This document shows, piece by piece, positions 1-4,994 of a stretch of 23,796 nucleotides of DNA; within the stretch, counting starts at the first letter, position 1; each line of letters starts with the position of its first letter. The translations under genes and the position numbers were made by a program. Under the pieces are notes generated by a model. The model searched no databases, was not told the origin of the DNA, and saw nothing but the letters and a program-made list of their open reading frames with translations. Origin of the DNA: a virus; IMG/VR virus record IMGVR_UViG_3300026097_000106, positions 1-23,796 of that record; one strand, written 5' to 3'.

Positions 1-9
1 AAAGCGGTA

Positions 10-285
10 TCAGTTCAATTGATTCGGAGCAGGAAGCTGTCCTAATGGAAGCATACTGTTTCCGACCCGGTAATGTGATTGGGATTGGATTGTTTTGTAG
101 TAGGTCAGCTCTGAAACTGTTTGGTTGTGAGAAGCCTGTTCGGCCTCCAACTTACCCTTCAAGTCCTGATTAACCTGCTTGTACCCTGCAAGCTCGTTAC
201 TTCTATGACGAAGTGAGTTCAATGTAATTCCGAGTGCTGTTCCTAGAACAATTACTCCTGCTGTTAATGCTACTGTTACCATCAT
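10..285 (-). CDS. Small membrane-anchored coiled-coil protein (possible spanin or lysis component)
   Basis: This 91-residue protein has one N-terminal hydrophobic segment (about residues 3-22). It is followed by a charged, Gln- and Glu-rich helical stretch (about 25-65) that looks like a short coiled coil, and a Pro-containing tail. That layout, an inner-membrane anchor with a periplasmic helical rod, is typical of Rz-type i-spanins and of some phage lysis accessory proteins. It follows a larger membrane-anchored protein and an endolysin-like gene in the same direction, which supports a lysis role. I see no catalytic motif. The lysis assignment is inference from topology and neighbours; an unrelated small membrane protein is equally possible. 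Two ATG codons are adjacent at the start, so either may be used. Confidence 0.55.
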   Translation of the reverse strand: MMVTVALTAGVIVLGTALGITLNSLRHRSNELAGYKQVNQDLKGKLEAEQASHNQTVSELTYYKTIQSQSHYRVGNSMLPLGQLPAPNQLN

Positions 286-324
286 TTCTGTTTTTAGTTG
301 TTTAAGTTTTAACGAATCTACAAA

Positions 325-1056
325 CTATTTACCAATACGCAAGCGTTTTTTGTAAGAAATTTGAATTGACCAGTTCAAATGTGTCATATTAGCCACAATC
401 CCAAAGCTGTTTCTGCGTAGATCTGAGTAACCCAAGTATAGGCTGACCATTGCAGACCTGACCTGTGGAGAGTTAGCTAGGGTAAAGTCGGGACCAACAG
501 CTAATCCAACATCAATGCTTCTGTAATAGGTTGGAATAGGATAGCTTTCAATTCGCTTCTTTACAACTTCTAATGTCGGGAAGGTGTGTTGTATCTCGAA
601 TATGGGTGCTGAATTCAGCAAGCCTTTAGTTTGAATTGAGTAACGCAATCTGAATGAATCCGTTTCGAGTTGTTCCGAATAGGTTCGGATTGAACTTAGT
701 TCTTCTATTTCATCCAATAGTTCCTGGTTCACCGTTTTGTAGAAAGCTATGATTGAATCCTTATCTGTTGAGGTTGGTTCTGGTGTTGGTTTCTTAGGAA
801 TAGGCTCATTCTTGGTCGGAACGGGCGGTTTAGAATCGGTTATTCTAGTCCATTTGGTTGTATCAGGATTGAGTTGTATGGTATCAGTCGTTTCAATTAC
901 AGTTAGTTGGGGACAAGTCGGTTGTGGGTTGCAATGGGTCAAGGTGCAAATAATTATCCAGATGATTCCAGATACTATCAATAGCGTTTTCCAATGCTCT
1001 TTGACCAATGATAGAGCAGGATTGATAGCTGCAAGTATTGATGCAATCGGTATCAT
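325..1056 (-). CDS. Membrane-anchored protein with Pro-rich linker and beta-rich C-terminus (putative spanin-like)
   Basis: This 243-residue protein has a transmembrane helix at about residues 22-40 and a Cys at 42 that is not in a canonical lipobox. A Pro/Lys/Thr-rich linker (about 68-98) and a helical stretch (about 103-125) follow. The C-terminal 60-70 residues alternate hydrophobic and polar residues, with aromatic residues near the end, and resemble part of an outer-membrane beta-sheet protein. The start ATG overlaps the stop of the endolysin gene (ATGA), so the two are translationally coupled. An inner-membrane anchor, an extended Pro-rich linker and a possible outer-membrane-associated C-terminus would fit a protein bridging the envelope, as spanins do. 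That role is inference; I do not recognise the family with certainty. Confidence 0.6.
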   Translation of the reverse strand: MIPIASILAAINPALSLVKEHWKTLLIVSGIIWIIICTLTHCNPQPTCPQLTVIETTDTIQLNPDTTKWTRITDSKPPVPTKNEPIPKKPTPEPTSTDKDSIIAFYKTVNQELLDEIEELSSIRTYSEQLETDSFRLRYSIQTKGLLNSAPIFEIQHTFPTLEVVKKRIESYPIPTYYRSIDVGLAVGPDFTLANSPQVRSAMVSLYLGYSDLRRNSFGIVANMTHLNWSIQISYKKRLRIGK

Positions 1057-1535
1057 GCTCTTACAACTTGTAGTTTTCCATTGAAAGAATCAGAAGTCCA
1101 ACAAGTGTCCCAATGCAACCATGTCTTAGCATCTCGAATATCCTCGATACGTCTAATTCCGAGTGACCAATACACATCTTGGTTGGCAAGTATGAAATCA
1201 TACACAACCTTGTTCGGAACAAGTTTTCCCTTATTGGGTCCACTTGAGTATTTGAAGATTTTATCTGAAGCCCTACCTGTTGCGTGAAGAGATGTAGGTC
1301 GGTAATAACGTTGACCTTCTACTCTTAATCCTGATTGAGTTCGAGTGCCGCCCCAAAGCCAATTGTTGATGGTACAGCTTAATTCCTCTCCGAGATGGTC
1401 TTGCAAATCAAGTAGCAATTCAAGGTCTGCATCCATTAAAGCCCGGTCTACAAACCTTACGGAACGCTGACCATACTTATCCCATACTTCTTTTGGCACG
1501 TACTCTCTGATGTCGAACCTATCGTTAACCTTCAT
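1053..1535 (-). CDS. Peptidase M15-type endolysin (D-Ala-D-Ala carboxypeptidase/endopeptidase-like)
   Basis: This 160-residue protein carries the zinc-peptidase M15 signature. SGLR (68-71) is followed by SLHATGRASD (82-91), which matches the HxxGxAxD pattern with ligands H84 and D91. A Trp-flanked His at 141 (TWLHWD) fits the third zinc ligand. The length matches single-domain phage endolysins of this family, which cut peptidoglycan peptide cross-links. There is no signal peptide, so release would need a holin or spanin, and the two membrane-anchored genes immediately downstream could supply such functions. The ATG start overlaps the upstream stop (TAATG). The family call is strong from the motif, while the exact bond cleaved cannot be read from sequence. 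Confidence 0.78.
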   Translation of the reverse strand: MKVNDRFDIREYVPKEVWDKYGQRSVRFVDRALMDADLELLLDLQDHLGEELSCTINNWLWGGTRTQSGLRVEGQRYYRPTSLHATGRASDKIFKYSSGPNKGKLVPNKVVYDFILANQDVYWSLGIRRIEDIRDAKTWLHWDTCWTSDSFNGKLQVVRA

Positions 1536-2002
1536 TATCCAATGGTTTTAAGTCCTAGATTACTAAGAACTTCATTCAGTTTCTCAGCGAATATTACACT
1601 CTTATCCATCTGCTTTGTAGCTCGGTAAAGAGAGTGATTGACCATTGAATTGCTTGATAGACCAAGATATTCCCGAATAACTGAGTGAGGTCTCAGGTCG
1701 TAACGTTCAACCGCAATGTAGCAAGCAATGGAACGGATGTCTGATAGGTCCTTATCTGCTGCATCAGCGTATTCCAATCCGAATGAATGACATACTTCAT
1801 TTAGTAGTTTCGGAAACTTCTCTTCAGCGTGTTTTCTCTTGTAGTACATATCGGTAAACACCTTTGTAACTGCAATAGATGGAGGAACACCTTTCTCTCT
1901 CATTCGCTCTGCTTCTGATTGGATTTCAGCTTCGGTTGCTGTCATTCCCTTCTTTTCCATCTGGTGTCGAAATCTTCTCTCGTATGTGTCTGCTTCTAGC
2001 AT
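1535..2002 (-). CDS. DNA-binding protein with DnaA domain IV-like C-terminus
   Basis: The 155-residue product has a charged helical N-terminal part (1-65). The C-terminal region (about 66-148) reads like the DNA-binding domain IV of DnaA. An Arg/Ile-Ala-rich helix (90-100, including RSIACYIAVER) is followed by an HTH-like segment ending in a SNSMVNHSLYRATK stretch (117-130), resembling the DnaA signature around DHSTVLHA. The AAA+ ATPase part of DnaA is absent. A stand-alone domain of this kind could bind DnaA-box-like DNA as a regulator, compete with host DnaA, or act in phage replication. It sits directly before the endolysin gene, so it might instead control late expression. The fold resemblance is read by eye; the function is inference. 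Confidence 0.55.
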   Translation of the reverse strand: MLEADTYERRFRHQMEKKGMTATEAEIQSEAERMREKGVPPSIAVTKVFTDMYYKRKHAEEKFPKLLNEVCHSFGLEYADAADKDLSDIRSIACYIAVERYDLRPHSVIREYLGLSSNSMVNHSLYRATKQMDKSVIFAEKLNEVLSNLGLKTIG

Positions 2003-2006
2003 TGAT

Positions 2007-2276
2007 TTATTTTTTATCGGTTTGTTTACGCAAAGCTAAAACTTTTTTGCAAACAGCTAATAACCACTTGTAATCTTTCACTTTTACTTCGTGTGAATCG
2101 AGGTCTTTTATCCGGTGCATCCAAATCGGTCTGTTCGGGTCAGATTCGTCCAGGAATGATCCGATCCGTTGCAATCTCCTACCATTGAACTCAAATGGTC
2201 TGCATCCGATAATATCTACTTCGTTGTCTTTTGGTTTCATATTGAAACGGGTTGATAGCTGGGTGTTGTAGCACAT
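2007..2276 (-). CDS. Hypothetical phage protein
   Basis: The product has 89 residues from the ATG at 2276; a longer frame opens at 2318 (103 residues). I prefer 2276 because it lies 4 nt after the stop of the small ORF at 2281-2415, the close spacing seen elsewhere here. The protein is charged and ends in a Lys/Arg-rich helix. The motifs IIGCRPFEFNGRRL and PNRPIWMHRIKDLD suggest a compact mixed fold, but I recognise no family and no catalytic pattern. It lies upstream of the DnaA-domain-like gene with a 4-nt gap, so the two are probably on one transcript. Confidence 0.6.
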   Translation of the reverse strand: MCYNTQLSTRFNMKPKDNEVDIIGCRPFEFNGRRLQRIGSFLDESDPNRPIWMHRIKDLDSHEVKVKDYKWLLAVCKKVLALRKQTDKK

Positions 2277-2280
2277 ACGC

Positions 2281-2415
2281 TCACTGAGTATAGGTGTATT
2301 TAATTTCTGTCGTACCATCGCTCCAAGTGTATTTCCATTTCCTTTCCCATTTCATACTCCATTTATAAAATCTTGTGCTTAACAATTCTCTTTTATATCC
2401 TTTTTTTTCTTTCAT
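2281..2415 (-). CDS. Small basic aromatic-rich ORF (44 aa)
   Basis: A 44-codon ATG frame encodes a Lys-, Tyr- and Trp-rich peptide containing YKWSMKWERKWKYTW. It ends 4 nt before the preferred start of the next gene and begins at the first ATG after a 276-nt stretch without convincing genes. Spacing and strand support it as real. The unusual composition, with five Trp in 44 residues, and the absence of a recognisable family leave some doubt. If translated, a basic aromatic peptide could bind nucleic acid or membrane, but nothing in the sequence decides this. Confidence 0.4.
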   Translation of the reverse strand: MKEKKGYKRELLSTRFYKWSMKWERKWKYTWSDGTTEIKYTYTQ

Positions 2416-2533
2416 AATTCGTTCGCTTTACGATGCTACAACAAAGGGTATAGTGCATGGCTTAGGCTAATCGGCTTTAACGGTGTGTTAGATATATTTC
2501 AATCCAATTTATACGCTTGATTTTCACATTAAA

Positions 2534-2565
2534 GAGCCACGACACCATACCCAAAACGTTGGCTC
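2534..2565. repeat. Inverted repeat, 8-bp stem with one bulge
   Basis: GAGCCACG at 2534-2541 pairs with CGTTGGCTC at 2557-2565, with one unpaired T and a 15-nt loop. No long T-run follows on either strand, so it is not a convincing intrinsic terminator. It could be a transcript hairpin or part of a mobile or recombination site. Confidence 0.4.
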
Positions 2566-2644
2566 AAACCCCCATCGACCAAATCATACCACTTACCACC
2601 AACCACATGATAAATATAGCTGGCGTTGTGTATTTCTCAAACAT
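2564..2644 (-). CDS. Possible 26-aa hydrophobic peptide
   Basis: A short ATG frame encodes a charged head (MFEKYTTP) followed by about 18 mostly hydrophobic residues (AIFIMWLVVSGMIWSMGV), enough for one membrane helix. It lies 47 nt after the stop of the 59-residue gene on the same strand. The length is near what chance allows and there is no overlap coupling, so I rate it as doubtful. If real it would be a tiny membrane peptide. Confidence 0.2.
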   Translation of the reverse strand: MFEKYTTPAIFIMWLVVSGMIWSMGV

Positions 2645-2691
2645 CAGCGTACCTTTTCGGCAGCGATGGTTGCAAATTGTGATTTTTTTTT

Positions 2692-2871
2692 TCATTTCTT
2701 CTTGATGTTAATGACCTGAACCGTTGCTGTTACTTTGGTTATCTCTTGACTTTCAGATAACATATCTCTTTGAAATTTACCTGACTTGATCTCCCCCACC
2801 ACTTCTTCCATTTCGTTTTCGTAAAACTCATCAGTAACCCTCGTTCTTACTGTAACTGTTACCTCTTTCAT
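2692..2871 (-). CDS. Small hypothetical protein (59 aa)
   Basis: The ATG overlaps the stop of the upstream 78-residue gene in an ATGA arrangement, the same coupling used throughout this operon, which is good support for a real gene. The 59-residue product begins with a Val/Thr-rich beta-like segment (KEVTVTVRTRVTDEF), has a Glu-rich middle and ends in a beta-like strand and Lys tail (VTATVQVINIKKK). It looks like a small soluble alpha/beta protein with no motif I recognise. The stop is followed on the coding strand by a run of ten A. Confidence 0.65.
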   Translation of the reverse strand: MKEVTVTVRTRVTDEFYENEMEEVVGEIKSGKFQRDMLSESQEITKVTATVQVINIKKK

Positions 2872-3104
2872 TCGTAAGTGTCTTTGTAGTATTGTTCTTT
2901 CAGTTCTTGATTGTACATGATAGCTTTTGCTCCCTGATTATAAGCCTCCTCAATCTGCTCCCGTTCCGTTTCGAGAAGTTCGGTTGCTTTATCTTCGATT
3001 CCATGATGGTCTAAAATTTCACAAATTCCAACGCCTTGAACGTCAACTTCTTGTTTTGATGACTTGACAATGTCAATCAACTTTTGTAGTGCTGTCTTTC
3101 TCAT
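2868..3104 (-). CDS. Hypothetical Bacteroidota-phage protein
   Basis: The 78-residue acidic helical protein has a central pattern (LLETEREQIEEAYNQG) and a C-terminal EQYYKDTYE. This reminds me of a small uncharacterised family common in phages of Bacteroidota, whose members often end in a Gln-Tyr-Tyr motif. The start lies 1 nt after the stop of the phosphatase-like gene. No enzymatic motif is visible. The first bases (GAAATGAGAAAGACA) are identical to those of the upstream gene's start. Family resemblance is from memory only. Confidence 0.65.
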   Translation of the reverse strand: MRKTALQKLIDIVKSSKQEVDVQGVGICEILDHHGIEDKATELLETEREQIEEAYNQGAKAIMYNQELKEQYYKDTYE

Positions 3105-3105
3105 T

Positions 3106-3399
3106 TCAATATCCTTGACCCATTCTCATTATTATCTCCCTATTTGGGAACTCTTCTCTTAAAAGCTTTTCCACCATCTTTGATTCTGCTTGTCCATATC
3201 CAATTGAATATCCGTAAGCTATGACTGAATCTTCTTTAATAGTCAATCTACCGCCACCTAAACATCTTTGACAATCAATTTTTTCTACTATATCTGAATG
3301 TAAATCAGCAGATACATCAGATGCTAAAAAATAACTCCTGTCGTTTCCTAATAGCAATACAAACTTTGCCGTACCTTTTTCGTGTAGTGTCTTTCTCAT
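3106..3399 (-). CDS. Janus/Ocnus (PHPT1-like) phosphohistidine phosphatase homologue
   Basis: The 97-residue protein aligns by eye with animal 14-kDa phosphohistidine phosphatase PHPT1. LHSDIVEK (33-40) matches the family YHADIY-K segment, whose His is the catalytic base, here H34. CLGGGRLT (46-53) matches CxGGGRI. YGYSIGYGQAE (62-72) matches VYGYSMGFGxAD. The C-terminal MRMGQGY echoes the PHPT1 ending. At 97 residues it is shorter than human PHPT1 (125), mainly before the His segment. Family members remove phosphate from phosphohistidine or phospholysine; whether this one does is inference. Possible targets in a bacterium include histidine-kinase or phosphotransfer proteins. Its ATG overlaps the preceding stop (ATGA), within a run of small accessory genes. 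Confidence 0.75.
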   Translation of the reverse strand: MRKTLHEKGTAKFVLLLGNDRSYFLASDVSADLHSDIVEKIDCQRCLGGGRLTIKEDSVIAYGYSIGYGQAESKMVEKLLREEFPNREIIMRMGQGY

Positions 3400-3716
3400 T
3401 TCTCGTTTACAATTTCGTTCAACTTCTCGATGGCTGCGTTACGTGCTTCTTGACGGGTTTTGCAGCCTAACTCACTAATTTCAATTTGTTCGTTCTGATT
3501 GTAGATAGTGAAATCAAACTCAAACCGATATAACGTGTTCTCAATAGGAACTACAAGTATTTCAACTAAATACCCGATACTATCAGCCCAATCTTGGTAA
3601 ACTCCCCATTGCATTGAAGGCGAAAGTCCTGAGAAAGTATATTTGTACTGACTTAGACCTGACTTATGGTTGAGCCATTTATAAAACTCTTCTTTCGCTT
3701 CTCCTGTAAGTCTCAT
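3396..3716 (-). CDS. Hypothetical Bacteroidota-phage protein
   Basis: The 106-residue protein has the features MQWGVYQDWADSIGYLVEI (about 35-53), a beta-rich middle (LYRFEFDFTIYN) and a C-terminal KTRQEARNAAIEKLNEIVN helix (about 86-103). I associate these with a recurrent uncharacterised family in phages and prophages of Bacteroidota. It is coupled to both neighbours by ATGA overlaps. There are no catalytic residues to point to. Function unknown. Confidence 0.7.
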   Translation of the reverse strand: MRLTGEAKEEFYKWLNHKSGLSQYKYTFSGLSPSMQWGVYQDWADSIGYLVEILVVPIENTLYRFEFDFTIYNQNEQIEISELGCKTRQEARNAAIEKLNEIVNEK

Positions 3717-3928
3717 TTCCTTTCGTTTTTCCAGTTTTCCAAATCAGCGTGAGTAACCTCATGCCCTAAGTAATTGCAGAATGATACTAGGTCTGCTTCG
3801 GTGTACATTTGCTTTTCCATTTCATCGTAGCATTGGAGGAAGCCCGCTCTCAATGATTTGTAATGTCTAAATCTTTTTTCAGAAAACAACTCATTCGCCC
3901 TTGCTTCTGATTCTTCTCTGTTTTTCAT
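3713..3928 (-). CDS. Hypothetical small helical protein
   Basis: The 71-residue protein is highly charged and mostly helical. The N-terminal half is rich in Arg, Glu and Lys, and the C-terminal half holds FCNYLGHEVTHADLENWKNERK. I do not recognise a domain. The start ATG overlaps the stop of the YopX-like gene and its own stop overlaps the next start, so it is a solid operon member despite its size. Confidence 0.65.
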   Translation of the reverse strand: MKNREESEARANELFSEKRFRHYKSLRAGFLQCYDEMEKQMYTEADLVSFCNYLGHEVTHADLENWKNERK

Positions 3929-4377
3929 TGGTCGTGTATGTTTCCGATTATTTCATAATGCCAAAAGTTTGATAAAACCCTTTCTCTCGGCCATGTAATC
4001 ATTCCTCCGAAATGTTTAATCAACTCATTTAACTTATCTTCATCTTTCCACATAGGAAATGAATTGAATCCGTTTACCTTTAAATCGTGTCTAACCTCGA
4101 AGTAATCAGGAAAAGCCTCATACAACATACACTTAGGTGAGTGCTTGTTTCCACAAAAAAGCATATCTCCTTCGTAAATAGGCTGGTCAAGAATGTCTTC
4201 TTTATCTATGTGTTGACCTACTGTTTCGGGTATTACTTCAAAATCATAAGGGTTAGACCATTGACTACCATCTTGGGGTAAGATAGCACAAATACCTTTT
4301 GATTTCCATTGAACCAAATCACCGTAAACCCATTCACCGTTATCAACCCGTTTACCTCTAAACTTTATTTCCCTTAT
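3925..4377 (-). CDS. yopX: YopX family protein with apparent ATA start codon
   Basis: YopX proteins usually begin MREIKFRGK and continue through a GEWVYGDL motif to VIPETVGQ, a (K/P)xxYEGD motif and a final IIGNIHD. All are present here (150 residues), but the family N-terminus is encoded upstream of the first conventional start. The codon in the Met position is ATA (4377-4375), overlapping the TAA stop of the upstream gene. The nearest TTG (4317) would delete the first 20 residues, including KFRGK and GEWVYGD. A single G-to-A change of an ATGA overlap would create both the ATA and the TAA. Either ATA is used, TTG yields a truncated product, or the base is an error. YopX function is unknown; the family is common in phages and prophages. 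Confidence 0.8.
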   Translation of the reverse strand: MREIKFRGKRVDNGEWVYGDLVQWKSKGICAILPQDGSQWSNPYDFEVIPETVGQHIDKEDILDQPIYEGDMLFCGNKHSPKCMLYEAFPDYFEVRHDLKVNGFNSFPMWKDEDKLNELIKHFGGMITWPRERVLSNFWHYEIIGNIHDQ

Positions 4378-4550
4378 TTCTTCTCTCTTAAATAGTTGTA
4401 ATGTCTAATGTTCGTAACGTCTTTTTTCTCACCACACTCGCAGCATTTACCTACGTTAAATGTAATTGCGCAACTGTTCTTTTTCTGTTCTTCGGTGAAA
4501 TACTTAATTCCGCAGTCAGCGCACACGCAATCTGTAACCAGGTAACTCAT
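4374..4550 (-). CDS. Small zinc-ribbon protein
   Basis: The product has 58 residues from the ATG at 4550; a TTG nine codons upstream opens a longer frame but is less likely. It has two Cys pairs, CVCADC near residues 8-13 and KCCECGEKK near 36-44, spaced as in a zinc ribbon, and ends in a basic Tyr-rich tail. Small zinc ribbons of this size in phages are often nucleic-acid or protein adaptors. It precedes the YopX-like gene, with its TAA stop sharing bases with the ATA start there. The zinc-binding call is from Cys spacing; the partner is unknown. Confidence 0.65.
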   Translation of the reverse strand: MSYLVTDCVCADCGIKYFTEEQKKNSCAITFNVGKCCECGEKKDVTNIRHYNYLREKK

Positions 4551-4598
4551 ATCTCTGTTTTGTTTTAACCCACCCAACTCGGATAGGACAACCCAAAC

Positions 4599-4934
4599 CT
4601 ACATAAAACTTTCCAATAAATTACAAAAGTCCTTAAAGTTTTTTATCACGTAGTAACCTATTTGAAGATCAGAACAGACCTGCTCGAACTTGATTTGAGC
4701 TTCTGATTGCGTGTTGGAACCGACCTTCAATTCAATGAAGATAGGCTTACCTTGTTCGGTCAAGTAGCATAGGTCCGAAACACCCGCAACCATTCCCATT
4801 GATTTTAATCTGTTTCCATCTATTGCGTTGCGCGGATTGTTGTGGATCATAAATAACTGCATCCTCTGCTCAGGATAATTGTTCCAATGCCATTGAAAAC
4901 ACTTGGCTTGTAAAGCGGATTCTGAGCTTCCCAT
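4599..4934 (-). CDS. VRR-NUC domain nuclease
   Basis: The 111-residue protein is a stand-alone VRR-NUC module of the PD-(D/E)XK superfamily. It shows HNNPRNAIDGNRLKSMGMVAG (31-51), the Asp in GVSDL (D54), the E-x-K in FIELKVG (E68, K70) and the later Gln (Q80), all expected for the active site. Phage VRR-NUC proteins are thought to cleave branched or structured DNA during replication and recombination, which fits its place after two helicase genes. I choose the ATG at 4934 over a TTG at 4943. A TAnnTTTG promoter-like box ends only 6 nt upstream, so the message may be almost leaderless. Confidence 0.85.
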   Translation of the reverse strand: MGSSESALQAKCFQWHWNNYPEQRMQLFMIHNNPRNAIDGNRLKSMGMVAGVSDLCYLTEQGKPIFIELKVGSNTQSEAQIKFEQVCSDLQIGYYVIKNFKDFCNLLESFM

Positions 4935-4940
4935 TGGAAA

Positions 4941-4948
4941 CAAAGGTA
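4941..4948 (-). promoter_or_regulatory. TACCTTTG -7-like box upstream of VRR-NUC gene
   Basis: The minus strand reads TACCTTTG, a full match to the Bacteroidota -7 consensus TAnnTTTG. The start codon follows 6 nt later, implying a very short or absent leader. No clear -33 TTG is seen at 19-21 nt upstream, so this could be chance. Confidence 0.35.
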
Positions 4949-4971
4949 ATTAAACCCATTTCACCACCTAC

Positions 4972-4994
4972 TCCGTAACCTATTCCGTAACCTA
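4972..4994. repeat. Two tandem 11-nt copies, period 12
   Basis: TCCGTAACCTA occurs at 4972-4982 and again at 4984-4994, running across the helicase stop codon into the intergenic gap before the VRR-NUC gene. It could be a binding site for a regulator or simple slippage. Confidence 0.5.

Larger units (their letters stand above)
2416..2691. other. 276-nt low-coding segment with inverted repeat, possible host-like repeat DNA
   Basis: No convincing gene fills this gap. It holds an inverted repeat (2534-2565) and a possible 26-residue hydrophobic ORF (2564-2644). On the minus strand it is G/T-rich and contains phrases such as AACGTTTTGGGTATG and AACACACCGTTA. From memory these resemble dispersed non-coding repeats in chromosomes of some Bacteroidota. 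A weak promoter-like TATACCCTTTG (2442-2452) precedes the 44-residue ORF with one base too many in its spacer. I cannot assign a function. Confidence 0.35.

Noticed and set aside
749-1084. Plus-strand open frame of 111 codons
   Set aside because: It is antisense to the membrane-anchored protein gene and reads as low-complexity Val/Ser/Gly sequence arising from its Pro-rich linker.
2683-2692. T-run as an intrinsic terminator
   Set aside because: On the coding (minus) strand it is a run of A, and no GC-rich stem precedes it on the plus strand.
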